Source: Theodoxus fluviatilis (lineage: Eukaryota; Mollusca; Gastropoda; Cycloneritida; Neritidae). From it: 64,000 nt of DNA. The position numbers and the translations under genes are program-made. The notes beneath the pieces were generated by a model, which was not told the DNA's origin, searched no databases, and saw only the letters and a program-made list of their open reading frames with translations. This document shows positions 37,063-47,578 of this stretch, piece after piece. The stretch covers positions 32,501 to 96,500 of the forward strand of contig JAWQFJ010000660.1 of the NCBI GenBank assembly GCA_034096865.1. The letters run 5' to 3'. Every line of letters begins with the position of its first letter. Position 1 is the stretch's first letter.

Positions 37063-37489
37063 GCGTTATTCTACGCAATTCAGTTGAAGCGAATCACTGA
37101 GGATACCGAGGGTTGAACAGTTCTTATCCTAACCAGCTCTAGTGTCACGTGATCGATGGCCTTGCATGGCCTACAGAAGCCGCTACCTTGCGAACATTGT
37201 GACGTCCTGCCCTTGTTCTCGGACTTTCCTCTGGCGCCTACATCGCCTCTTCCCTGGGTTGACTGGTGACCTGTCTGCATTTGCATACAGGCTTCCTCCA
37301 CTGCATTGGTGATCTACCTAAGAAAACAAAAGTCTGTCCAGGTTCTGTCCCAGAGATAGTGAACACAGATAACAAGTAGAGATGTTTCTAATAGATGACT
37401 TCATGCACACTCTTAGAGATGCTGAACAGCAACGAAGCAAAATGCTTGTTGCTTTGTTTGTGCCACTCCCTCGTCAGTGGAGAGTGCAG
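37063..37489. other. Spacer, no gene seen
   Basis: Single-copy DNA with one TCACGTGAT site at about 37145. An ATG at 37382 opens a frame that continues through the 153-bp repeats, but nothing supports expression. Confidence 0.45.
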
Positions 37490-38110
37490 GGGGGAGGAGT
37501 CCTCTCAGTGAATGCCATTCTATGGCGGAGCGAGTTCACCCCAAGGGGTGGACACTCCGTAGCAGGTCGCGGAGCACAGATGCGTTGCCTAATATCTAAT
37601 TGCAACTCCCTGTCTGTGTTGCAGAGACGGCCACGCCGTGATGGGGGAGGAGTCCTCTCAGTGAATGCCATTCTATGGCAGAGAGAGTTCACCCCAAGGG
37701 GTGGACACTCCGTAGCAGGTCGCGGAGCACAGATGCGTTGCCTAATATCTAATTGCAACTCCCTGTCTGTGTTGCAGAGACGGCCACGCCGTGATGGGGG
37801 AGGAGTCCTCTCAGTGAATGCCATTCTATGGCAGAGAGAGTTCACCCCAAGGGGTGGACACTCCGTAGCAGGTCGCGGAGCACAGATGCGTTGCCTAATA
37901 TCTAATTGCAACTCCCTGTCTGTGTTGCAGAGACGGCCACGCCGTGATGGGGGAGGAGTCCTCTCAGTGAATGCCATTCTATGGCAGAGAGAGTTCACCC
38001 CAAGGGGTGGACACTCCGTAGCAGGTCGCGGAGCACAGCTACGTTGCCTAATATCTAATTGCAACTCCCTGTCTGTGTTGCAGAGACGGCCACGCCGTGA
38101 TGGGGGAGGA
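37490..38110 (+). repeat. 153-bp tandem repeat, four copies, each with a splice-acceptor-like motif
   Basis: GTCCTCTCAGTGAATGCC starts at 37499, 37652, 37805 and 37958, an exact 153-bp period. Copies differ by only a few bases. 153 is 51 codons, so the plus strand stays open (37382-38233, 283 codons), as does much of the minus strand. Each copy carries CTAATATCTAATTGCAACTC, then a pyrimidine-rich stretch and TTGCAG, the layout of a branch point plus 3' splice site, and CAGGTCGCG about 95 bp downstream of it as a possible weak donor. The repeat lies about 600 bp upstream of the GPCR on the same strand. Function is unknown. Confidence 0.9.
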
Positions 38111-38734
38111 GACGAGGACAAGGAGGCCACGTCGCTTCATCAGCTGTCTTGTTGGAAATTCTGCCCTCTAACCTCTGCTCTCTGCCCTCTGCCCTCTGCC
38201 AGCCCGTCCCCACGGGACCAGGGGGGAAGCTGACTGACGAGGCTCCAGTGCAACGGAGGAAAGACATCCACCTCGCGCCATATTTGCCTTCAACCTCTGT
38301 GATTTTGTGCAAAAAAGTTTTCTCAATACCAAAACCTGTTGCAACAACAAAGCATGTGCAAGACTATGGCACTTGACGGATACTCTGCAGAAACAGTTGT
38401 GGCTGTTCCAGAACTCGACTGCGTCACGCAGAGGGGGAGGCAGGTGCGGGACGGGAGGCATCAAGGAGGAAACATAAACTGAGGACGACAGTTGCCTAAA
38501 CTGATATGCATGACCCTGACGTAGTATTTAGAACATGCAATGGTACAAACTGATCGAGACAGTGGACTGTGAAAGCAGTCATAACCCCCGGTCGACCCTG
38601 AACGACCTGCACGCACCAGATAGACAGGCGTCTGGCAGAAAGCGCCACCTGACGGCACGTCTGATGAGTCGCTGACATCACAGAGGACTCACTGCCCCAG
38701 GTGACGCTGGGGCTCGCTCTGCCCAGGAGCCAGG
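38111..38734 (+). promoter_or_regulatory. 5' flank of the GPCR gene
   Basis: This stretch holds the upstream region of the receptor gene. A TGA at 38702 stands in frame 33 bases before the start codon. CTGCCCTCTGCCCTCTGCC near 38185 is a small pyrimidine-rich repeat. No clear TATA box is seen close to the gene, so the transcription start and any upstream non-coding exon cannot be placed. Confidence 0.35.
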
Positions 38735-41038
38735 ATGTCTGACCGCGCCAACAGCAGCGCTGCTGGCAACTCCAGCTGTGTGCAGACCCAGGAGGAGGTG
38801 CAGGCAACGCAGGTCATCAACGCCTTCGTCCCTCTATTCCTCGTCGTCGTCGGCAACGTATTCAACATCCTGGCTATTCTGGTCATGCGCACCAAGCACT
38901 TCCGGTTCCTGTCGACGTCGGTCTACATGATTGCCGGGGCAATCAACGACGCTAGCAGCCTCGTTGTGGCCCTGATTCCCCATTGGCTCAACGCCAACTA
39001 CGCGTGGACCATCGTGAGGACGCCGACCTCCTTCCCCATGTGCGGCTTTTTCAACTTCTATGGCTGGTCCAACTGCGACTTCGGCATCGTCGTCACAGCA
39101 GCCATGACGGCAGACCGCGCCTACGCCATCTTCGACCCGCTCAAGTCCACGTCACGTGACCTGAGGAAGCGTGCCCACAAGGCGCTGGTTATTCTCGCTG
39201 TCCTGGTGGTGTCCAAGAACTTTCATTTTTGGTTCGTGTCGGACATCGTGCCCTTGGGACAGTCCGAGCGTCTCTGCGTGGTCAACTCCTCGAGCGAGAC
39301 GTACACGTACTTTTACAATCACGTCTGGCCGTTCCTCCACATCGCCTTCCTCACCATCTGCTTCGTCGTCATCATCGTCAGTAACGCCATCATCATTCAC
39401 CACGTGCGCCAGTCCGCGCAGGGTCGGTTCTCGAGGAAGGCCAGGCAAGCGTCCACAGGCAAAGCTCTGCAAGGCAAGGATTCCTCCCAAGCAGCAGGAC
39501 ACGAAAATGGCGGTTTTACCTCCAAGAGCGCTGCGGGAGAAGTCACGGACTGTGGGGCGTCGAACAATGGTCAAGCAGTGGGTGTCAGTTTTGTACAGAG
39601 GCAGAGCAAAACGCGGAGAGGCATTTTGTCCAGAATGAAAGGAAAGCGCTCAAACCTTTTCCACATTAGATTTTCATCGCTGGACCACAACGCCAACCAG
39701 AGCCCCAGGCGGGGAGCGGGACGACAGGGACGCGGGCAGGCTGAACGCCCCACGGAGTCGAGTGACCGGAGTTCCTCCTCCCGTCCCAGCCCTGTGCACG
39801 GGGCCACACAGGGGGCCCAGAACAGGGGCGGCGAGGGCCAGGACGCCTCGAGGCGGAGGACGACCCCCAGGACGGTGAAGATCGGCAGACGCGGGTCGCG
39901 GTCGAGCGAGAAGTGGCGTCAGATCACGGTCATGCTCCTGGCGGACTCCTTCACGCTGGTTCTGCTGACCTACCCCTTCTCTTTCTTCCTGGCTGTGTCC
40001 CTCACCGCCCAGCCCCCAGTCACGTGCTCAGAGCAGTCCCTGGCAGCGCTGCTCTTCTCGGTGACCTTCTACCTGCTCTACAGCAACAAGTGCGTCAACT
40101 TCTGCCTCTACTGCATCACGGGCTCGCGCTTCCGCCAGGCGCTGAGGGAAGTGCTCCGAGGATGCTGCGGGCGCAACTCACTTCCGGCGAGTTCGCGGCT
40201 CAGTTGGCTTTCGTCGCGCCGCCTGGTGGAGAAAAACGGACCTCTCTCAGGCGAGAACAACTCCAGCGACGACCCTCATTGCGCCAGCATCTCTGCTGCC
40301 GCGGAGGGTTGCCAGGAGCTGCAGGCACAGCAGCTGCAGGCACAGACACCGCAGGCACAGCAACTGCAGGCACAGCAACTGCAGACACAGACACCGCAGG
40401 CACAGCAACTGCAGGCACAGCAACTGCAGACACAGCAACTGCAGGCACAGCAACTGCAGGCAGCCGTGCCGTCCTCATCCCAGAGGCAGGCGGGGCGAGC
40501 GGCAGCGGACCCGTGCGCCAAAGTGTGGACGTCCACAGGCAGCGGCCGCGGCGTGCTGGAGACGTGCTTCGGTGCTGGACATCCACACAGGCGGCGCCAC
40601 TACTGGCCGCGCACGCCCCAGCACCACGGCCTTGCCAGCTCGAAAAGGTCAAGGTCGTTCTTGCCGCGGCCCGTGGTGGACAGGACGACCGTGGAGGTGG
40701 CGGACCTAAATGACTCGGGTTTCCAGGGAGACTCGTGTCCAGGCAGCGGGCACGCCGTGTCCGGGGGGGACAGCGACTCTAAAGGACAAGCTGACGCACT
40801 GCCCGTTTTCGTCGGCAGTGAAATGTGTTCTGTGAGAGAGGCGAACAATTCTACACACGGCGTGCACGACGACTTACAGAGTACTCTGAGAGCAGACGCG
40901 CATGCCGTGTACACAACAGCAGTCTTCTGTGTTTGCCAGGGACATGTGTTTGGGGGAGAGCAGAGTGTCACGTGTCATGGGCTCCATGAGGACTATGCTG
41001 GTGCCACTGGTGACGACACAGTAGAGATCTTCGTATGA
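38735..41038 (+). CDS. Rhodopsin-class (class A) G protein-coupled receptor, probable peptide receptor, single exon
   Basis: The 767-residue frame is intact. The ATG has A at -3 and follows an in-frame TGA 33 bases upstream. The N-terminus has N-glycosylation sites at Asn6 and Asn12. Membrane segments lie at about 29-52 (with the TM1 GN at 40-41), 60-83, 103-126, 149-171, 195-222, 396-420 and 437-460. Cys103 and Cys181 can form the conserved TM3-ECL2 disulfide. The DRY box reads DRAY (127-130). TM7 has NKCVNFCLY instead of NPxxY. TM6 keeps a proline (414) but lacks CWxP. Helix 8 (SRFRQALREVLRGCC) ends in two likely palmitoylated cysteines. ICL3 is very long, about 170 residues, Ser/Arg/Gly-rich. 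The C-tail of about 300 residues contains a Gln/Ala/Leu repeat at 527-576. The protein should act at the plasma membrane through G proteins; the ligand is unknown. Its pattern suits lineage-expanded FMRFamide/TRH-receptor-like lophotrochozoan receptors, an inference from motifs. Confidence 0.87.
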   Translation: MSDRANSSAAGNSSCVQTQEEVQATQVINAFVPLFLVVVGNVFNILAILVMRTKHFRFLSTSVYMIAGAINDASSLVVALIPHWLNANYAWTIVRTPTSFPMCGFFNFYGWSNCDFGIVVTAAMTADRAYAIFDPLKSTSRDLRKRAHKALVILAVLVVSKNFHFWFVSDIVPLGQSERLCVVNSSSETYTYFYNHVWPFLHIAFLTICFVVIIVSNAIIIHHVRQSAQGRFSRKARQASTGKALQGKDSSQAAGHENGGFTSKSAAGEVTDCGASNNGQAVGVSFVQRQSKTRRGILSRMKGKRSNLFHIRFSSLDHNANQSPRRGAGRQGRGQAERPTESSDRSSSSRPSPVHGATQGAQNRGGEGQDASRRRTTPRTVKIGRRGSRSSEKWRQITVMLLADSFTLVLLTYPFSFFLAVSLTAQPPVTCSEQSLAALLFSVTFYLLYSNKCVNFCLYCITGSRFRQALREVLRGCCGRNSLPASSRLSWLSSRRLVEKNGPLSGENNSSDDPHCASISAAAEGCQELQAQQLQAQTPQAQQLQAQQLQTQTPQAQQLQAQQLQTQQLQAQQLQAAVPSSSQRQAGRAAADPCAKVWTSTGSGRGVLETCFGAGHPHRRRHYWPRTPQHHGLASSKRSRSFLPRPVVDRTTVEVADLNDSGFQGDSCPGSGHAVSGGDSDSKGQADALPVFVGSEMCSVREANNSTHGVHDDLQSTLRADAHAVYTTAVFCVCQGHVFGGEQSVTCHGLHEDYAGATGDDTVEIFV
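40313..40465 (+). repeat. 15-bp coding repeat in the GPCR C-tail (LQAQQ)
   Basis: About ten units of GCAGGCACAGCAACT and related forms encode alternating QLQAQ, QLQTQ and TPQAQ, residues 527-576. It preserves the frame. This is the only array in the window that lies within a convincing gene, so its copy number may vary between individuals and alter the tail length. Confidence 0.9.
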
Positions 41039-41233
41039 CACACTATCACCTCCCTCCACACTCACACACAATTCACTCTAATTCTTTGTCTAGGAGTATC
41101 ACTAATGAAAGGGGGGTTAATCAATTCACTTTCTTTTTTCCCACATTAGCATGACGTGACACAATCTTCATCAAAGATTTTCATAAATCAGAATTAAACA
41201 GGGGGTGTAATTAAGTTCAATGCAATAGGAACC

Positions 41234-41239
41234 AATAAA
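41234..41239 (+). terminator. Poly(A) signal AATAAA downstream of the GPCR
   Basis: A canonical AATAAA lies about 195 bases after the stop codon, followed by AATC repeats. It is the nearest such signal and fits a short 3' UTR. Confidence 0.55.
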
Positions 41240-42067
41240 TCAATCAATCAATCAGGTCAGCCCCCGCTTTCGACTGAAGGGCAACGGGCTTTTCCCACCG
41301 TCCCGCAACAAAAATTGAACGCAGTTTGGTACTCACAAATTCACGTCGACAAACGCCATGAGCGTCTCTGTTTCCATCGACGAATTTCGTTTCCTTGCAA
41401 CCTATATCCACCACGAAGTGAACAATCATTCACTCTCTCACTCAAGGCTATCCCTTGAGACAAGAGCAAAGGCCATTTCACACCTGTGGGCTCACTCCCA
41501 CACACACATACACCCGAACTGACAGGGTCTTGCGCTCAAAGTCAAACGCTGAAAAAACTCTCGAGACGATAAACTCGGCTCCAGAGTCTGGCAAAGGCTT
41601 GATCTTCATTCAGGGAAACGCTGTTCTTCTTGGCACAACCTTGCAGATGGTCGGGGGAGGTTTTGAAAATTTGTAACGTGTAGTCTCATCGTCCCACACG
41701 GCTTTCGTCGATATTCTTCGAGTAAACTAAACTAAACTTTTCAGCGCTTTCTGACTGAAGAGTTACTCACAGCGCATGTGCCACCAACTTAACCAATTAA
41801 CTCACAATTGCATCACCGCCAAATTGGTGTACAACCGGTTCAAGTCGGTCTCAAACCACCAAGTTGTAACATGTTCCCGCCAAAACACCAACAGACCCAT
41901 TGAACTCAAACAATATGAGAAAATATATAATCGCTGAACCATAACACGCACAGAGTGTCTACACGGGATACATAGGGCACTGTATATTTCACTTCCACAC
42001 ATACATACAAAGCAGAGACGATAAAAAGTTGTATTTAAGAAAATGCGTTTTAAGTTGATAAAATAAT
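41240..42067. other. No gene seen
   Basis: About 830 bp without a convincing frame or repeat. Confidence 0.5.
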
Positions 42068-42335
42068 ACTAAACACACACACGCACACATACACATACAC
42101 ATGCACGCACGCACGCACGCACGTACACACACATACGCGCACGTACACACGCACACACACATGTACGCACAGACGCACGCAAATACGCAAACACGCACAC
42201 ACACACACACATACACACGAACGCGCGCACACACACACGAGCGTGCGCGCGCATGCGCACTTATACATACAGCACATGTACACACACGCGCGTGCGCGTA
42301 CACATACACGCGCGCACGCACACACGTACACACCC
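42068..42335. repeat. CA/CG dinucleotide-rich microsatellite
   Basis: Imperfect ACACAC, ACGCAC and GCGCGC runs. Alternating purine-pyrimidine tracts such as CGTGCGCGCGCATGCGCAC (about 42242-42260) favour Z-DNA. No coding content. Confidence 0.93.
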
Positions 42336-42397
42336 ATTCACCCCTAATTGTGTTTGTCAGGTTGCGTATGCGTGTGTTCGCGCGCGTCTGTCTGCAC

Positions 42398-42399
<2 letters not shown>

Positions 42400-42474
<75 letters not shown>
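42400..42474. repeat. GA dinucleotide microsatellite
   Basis: An uninterrupted GA run of about 37 units. Confidence 0.97.
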
Positions 42475-42478
<4 letters not shown>

Positions 42479-42911
42479 AGAGTGTATCGGTGATTTGCGA
42501 CAAACACTCCAAAGTGAAAAGAACTCCTATCGACTGTCGTGAAATACGTCACGAGCTGCTCATGACTCAAACTAAGGCAATAAAGATGGATGTTGCATTC
42601 GTCCTTTCTTGCGTTCCAGTGCTGTGTGACTCCCTACGGAGCTCGGGGTTGTGTCATCCTCACGTAAGCATGTTCTTGCCAGGTGACGGCGATGACGCGT
42701 TGTAGATTTCTCCAAATGCAAGACCTCAGATTCGCAGCCTTATCTAGTGAGACACGATGAAAGGGTAGAAAGAGCGCGGGCAGCTGGATTATTCAGGGAG
42801 AAAAGGCAGGTAGTGTAGGGGACGTGGACGGCAGTCGTGGCTCCAGGGCAGTGGGGCAGCACCCTCGCTGCTGCATGAGGCTGGCGCTGTTGGCATTGCC
42901 TCTCACCCTGA
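42475..42911. other. No gene seen
   Basis: Single-copy flank between the GA run and the 15-bp array. Confidence 0.5.
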
Positions 42912-45900
42912 CAGCACACAGCATGACAGCAAACAGCATGACAGCACACAGCATGACAGCACACTTCTTTACAGCACACATCATGACAGCACACAGCATG
43001 ACAGCACACAGCATGACAGCACACAGCATGACAGCACACAGCATGACAGCACACAGCATGACAGCACACAGCATGACAGCACACAGCATGATAGCACACA
43101 ACACTACATCACACATCAGTATAGCACACAGCATGACAGCACACAGCATGATAGCACACAGCATGAGAGGACACAGCATGACAGCACACAGCATGACAGC
43201 ACACAGCATGACAGCACACAGCATGACAGCACACAGCATGACAGCACACAGCATGACAGCACACAGCATGACAGCACACAGCATGACAGCACACAGAATG
43301 ACAGCACACTTCATTACAGCACACAGCATGACAGCACACTTCATTACAGCACACAGCATGACAGCACACTTCATTACAGCACACAGCATGACAGCACACT
43401 TCATTACAGCACACAGCATGACGGCGCACATCATGACAGCACACAGCATGAAAGCACACAGCATGACAGCACACATCATGACAGCACACAGCATGACAGC
43501 ACACGGCATGGCAGCACACAGCATGACAGCACACAGCATGACAGCACACAGCATGACAACACACTTCATTACAGCACACAGCATGATAGCACACAGCATG
43601 ACGTCATACAGCATGACAGCACACAGCACTACAGCACACAGCACTACAGCACACAGCATGACAGCTACAGCATGACAGCACACAGCATGACAGCACACAG
43701 CATGACAGTACACTTTATTATAGCACACTTCTTTACAGCACACATCATGACAGCACACAGCATGGCAGCACACAGCATGACAGCACACAGCATGACAGCA
43801 CACAGCATGACAACACACTTCATTACAGCACACAGCATGAGAGCACACAGCATGACATCATACAGCATGACAGCACACAGCACTACGCACACAGCACTAC
43901 AGCACACAGCATGACAGCTACAGCATGACAGCACACAGCATGACAGCACACAGCATGACAGTACACTTTATTATAGCACACTTCTTTACAGCACACATCA
44001 TGACAGCACACAGCAGTACATCACACATCAGTAGAGCACACATCATTACAGCATTTATCATGACTGCACACAGCACTAAAGCATACAGGTTGACAGCACA
44101 CAACACTACAGCATGCAGAATCAAAGCACACAGCATGAGAGCACACTTCATTACAGGACACATCATGACAGCATATAGCACTACAGCATAGAGCTTGACA
44201 GCATACAGCTTGACATCACACGTCACTTCAGCACACAGCATTGCAGCACGTAGCATTACAGCACACAGCGTTACAGCACACATCATTACAAAGCACAGCA
44301 CTACAGCACACATCATTACAGCGGACATCATTTCAGCATACATCACTACAACACACATCATTACAGCACACAGCACTACAGCATACAGCTTGACAGCACA
44401 CATCACTACAGCATACAGTTTGACAGCACACATCATTACAGCACACATCACTACAGCACACAACATTACAGCACATAGCATTACCCCACGCTTCATTACA
44501 GCACACATTGTTACAGCACACATCATTACAAAGCACAGCACTACATCACACAGCATTACAAAGCACAGCAGTACAGCACACATCATTACAGCGGACAGCA
44601 TTTCAGCATACAGCACTACAACACACATCATGAAATTACACAGCACTACAGCGCACAACATTACAGCACATAACATTACATAACACAACATTACAGCACA
44701 CAACATTACAGCACACAGCATCACAGAACACAACATTACAGCACACAACATTTTAGCACACGTACCTACAACACACAGCATTAAAGCACACAACATTACA
44801 GCACACATCATTACAACACACATCATCACAGCACACACCACTACATCACACATTATGACAGCACACATCATGACAGCACTACAGCATGCAGCTTGACAGC
44901 ACACAGCACTACAGCACACATCATTACAGCACACATCACTACAGCACACATCATTACAGCACACAGCACTACAGCACACAACATTACAGCACACAACATT
45001 ACAGCACACAACATTTTAGCACACGTCACTACAACACACAGCATTAAAGCACACATCACTACATCACACATCATTACAGCACACAGCTTTACAACACACA
45101 GCACTACAGCACACAGCATTACAGCACACACCATTACAGCACACAACATTACAGAACACAACATTACAGCATACAACATTACAGCATACAACATTACAAC
45201 ACACAACATTACAGCATACAACATTACAGCACACAACATTACAGAACACAACATTACAGCACACAACATTACAGAACACAACATTACAGCACACAGCATT
45301 AAAGCACACAACATTTTAGCACACGTCACTACAACACACAGCATTAAAGCACACACCACTACATCACACATCATTACAGCACACAGCTTTACAACACACA
45401 GCATTACAGCACACAGCACTACAACACACAGCACTACAGCACACATCACTACAGCACACAGCACTACAGCACACAACATTATAGCACACATCATTACAGC
45501 ACACAGCATTACAGCGCACATCATTACAGCACACAGCATTTCAACACACGGCATTACAGCACACATCATTACAACACACAACATCACCACACAGCATTAC
45601 AGCACACAACACTACAGAACACATCATTACAGCACACAGCACTACAGCACACATCATTACAACACACAGCATTACAGCACACAGCATTACAACACACAGC
45701 ATTACAGCACACATCACTACAGCACACAACATTACAGCACACAGCACTACAGCACACATCATTACAACACACAGCATTACAGCACACAGCATTACAACAC
45801 ACAGCATTACAGCACACAGCATTACAACACACAGCATTACAGCACACATCACTACAGCACACAACATTACAGCATACATCATTACAGCACACAACATTAC

Positions 45901-45982
45901 AGCACACAGCACTACAACACACAACATTACAACACACAATATTACAGCACACAACATTACAACACATAACATTACAACACAC
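42912..45982. repeat. 15-bp minisatellite, about 205 copies, with sequence gradient
   Basis: The unit is CAGCACACAGCATGA at the left and shifts to CAGCACACAACATTA and CACTACAGCACACAT types at the right, with the changeover at about 44000-44200. A segment of about 253 bp is duplicated: the irregular ATGACAGCTACAGCATGA occurs near 43660 and 43913, each followed by the same order of variants including ACTTTATTATAGC. Frames read MTAHS, ITAHN and cysteine-rich complements; none is a gene. Confidence 0.97.
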
Positions 45983-46178
45983 CATTTGCCACGAGGCCGA
46001 GCGGTTCACGGGAGGTTACTCTGTAAGTCGCTCAGACGTGGCGAAGTGCCAGGCACACAGTGTTTCACTGATTACCTCCCCTGATGCCCCTGTGGCACAT
46101 CGCGGGAGAAAATCACGCTCCTTACAACTGTGCGTTGTGACGCACGAGCGGAAAACCCGTGACTGCTCCTCGTGATAC
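45983..46178. other. Spacer, no gene seen
   Basis: Short single-copy stretch before the LINE fragment. Confidence 0.45.
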
Positions 46179-46625
46179 GTCACTGTGGTGAATGCAGTAG
46201 ATCGAACACGATCAGGGAAATCTCCAGGGTTGGACGTAATATCAGGGGAATGTTTTGCAATCATTGGTAACCAAATAGGTCCTTACTTGACAAGACTCTT
46301 CAATGCCCTTTTCGAATCGCAATACTCCACGCGAATGGTCCCGTTCTATCATCGTCCCACTGCACAAATAAGGTTACAAGCTTGACCCCAACAACTATCG
46401 AGAGATATCCTTGCTGAGTATTCCAAGCAAAATCTTTTCCTCTACACTTACCAGGCACTTGCATAATTGGGCAGAGGCAAACAATAACATTTGTCTTGAA
46501 CAGGCAGGATTCAGAACGAACCATTCTACTATCGACCACATATATACATTCTATGTGTAACCAAGAGGAAATCCCTCCCTACTGAATTATATTTGCTCTC
46601 ATTTTTATCGATCCCTTGCCATGTA
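46179..46625 (+). pseudogene. LINE reverse transcriptase fragment A (5' truncated, frameshifted)
   Basis: The first frame reads VVNAVDRTRSGKSPGLDVIS, the usual GKSPGPDGI entry to a LINE RT, through NQIGPYLTRLFNALFE. A frameshift near 46370 moves the match to another frame: YKLDPNNYREISLLSIPSKI and EQAGFRTNHSTIDHIYTF (RT motif 1-2 region), ended by a TAA near 46558. A further shift gives ALIFID before the CT microsatellite. These are decayed, non-functional reverse-transcriptase remains. Confidence 0.8.
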
Positions 46626-46636
46626 AGTATTCCCTT

Positions 46637-46725
<89 letters not shown>

Positions 46726-47255
46726 CTCTCTCTCTCCTCTCCTCTCACTCTCTCCCACGCCTTCGCTCTCTCCCTCCCCTGTCTCCCGCTGTGACCACTA
46801 ATCTCTCCGCTGGTGGCGCTGGGCTGGAGGATGGCTGGCATGGTTGTCTCCGAGATGTCAGCGTTCGGAGCTGCCAGATTGTCAGCACCCACCTACGGCT
46901 CTGCCCCCTGTTTCACAGCCTCCGCTCTCTCGCTTCCCTCGTCTCCAGCTGTGGCCACTCCTTCCCTCCTCTGTGGGGCGCTGGGCTGGACACAGGCTGA
47001 CATTGTGGTCAGTTTGGAAGCAACCAGAATTCTGAGCCACCAACGCCTCCCTACATCTGTTTCCCACGCCAGAGAACTTCTGTCCTTTGTGTAAAAGTCC
47101 TCGGGTTCCCTCTGTGTATCTATTCTTGTGGACCCCAATAAATAGAGGCAGCAGTGCATGCTAAGACAGACCCGCTACCATCTGGGTAGACAACACAGGC
47201 TGAATAAAGTGTTGGAAACGCCGAACGTGCTCGCCTTCTTCCTCACAGAGAAGCC
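46626..47255. repeat. CT microsatellite and non-coding insert within LINE remains
   Basis: A CT run of about 100 bp (46638-46733) is followed by CTC-rich sequence and about 450 bp of non-LINE DNA. CAATAAATAG near 47138 and GAATAAAGTG near 47200 are poly(A)-like signals, so part of the block may be an element inserted between LINE fragments. No boundary is certain. Confidence 0.5.
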
Positions 47256-47578
47256 TGCCTACCTGCAGCCTTCAGACCACACCATCACATATGCAATGAT
47301 ACTTAGCCATGTATATGGAAATCGTCGAGGAAAGCTTTACATAGCTTACATGGACTTTGAAGAGGCTTTCGATTCGATAGACAGACAGCAGCTATGGAGA
47401 GCCCTGAAGGATCTAGGGCTCTCAACAAAATTTATTGGAATGATAAAAGCTATGTATGTGTCAGATGGAACAACGTCATATCTGCATTCTTCGTATGCCC
47501 CGTTGGTATGAAGCAGGGATCAAAAGTGTCCCCAATAATATTCTCCCTATTTATGAACAAGAAGGGCAAAGCCCATAC
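47256..47578 (+). pseudogene. LINE reverse transcriptase fragment B
   Basis: Reads SDHTITYAMILSHVYGNRRG, then KLYIAYMDFEEAFDSIDRQQ (the catalytic FxDFxxAFD motif) and LWRALKDLGLSTKFIGMIKA. A frameshift near 47500 is followed by CPVGMKQGSKVSPIIFSLFM, the VRQGCVLSP motif. It overlaps fragment A in RT position (both cover the DHI/T region), so A and B may be two LINE copies. Interrupted at 47579 by a TIR element. Confidence 0.85.

Noticed and set aside
37382..38233. 283-codon frame containing four 51-residue repeats
   Set aside because: The openness follows from the 153-bp period, the opposite strand is open too, and I recognise no domain. Kept only as a repeat with a possible splice signal.
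39152..40971. Long minus-strand and alternate-frame ORFs inside the GPCR gene
   Set aside because: Shadows of a GC-rich coding region; only the plus-strand 767-codon frame has transmembrane and receptor motifs.
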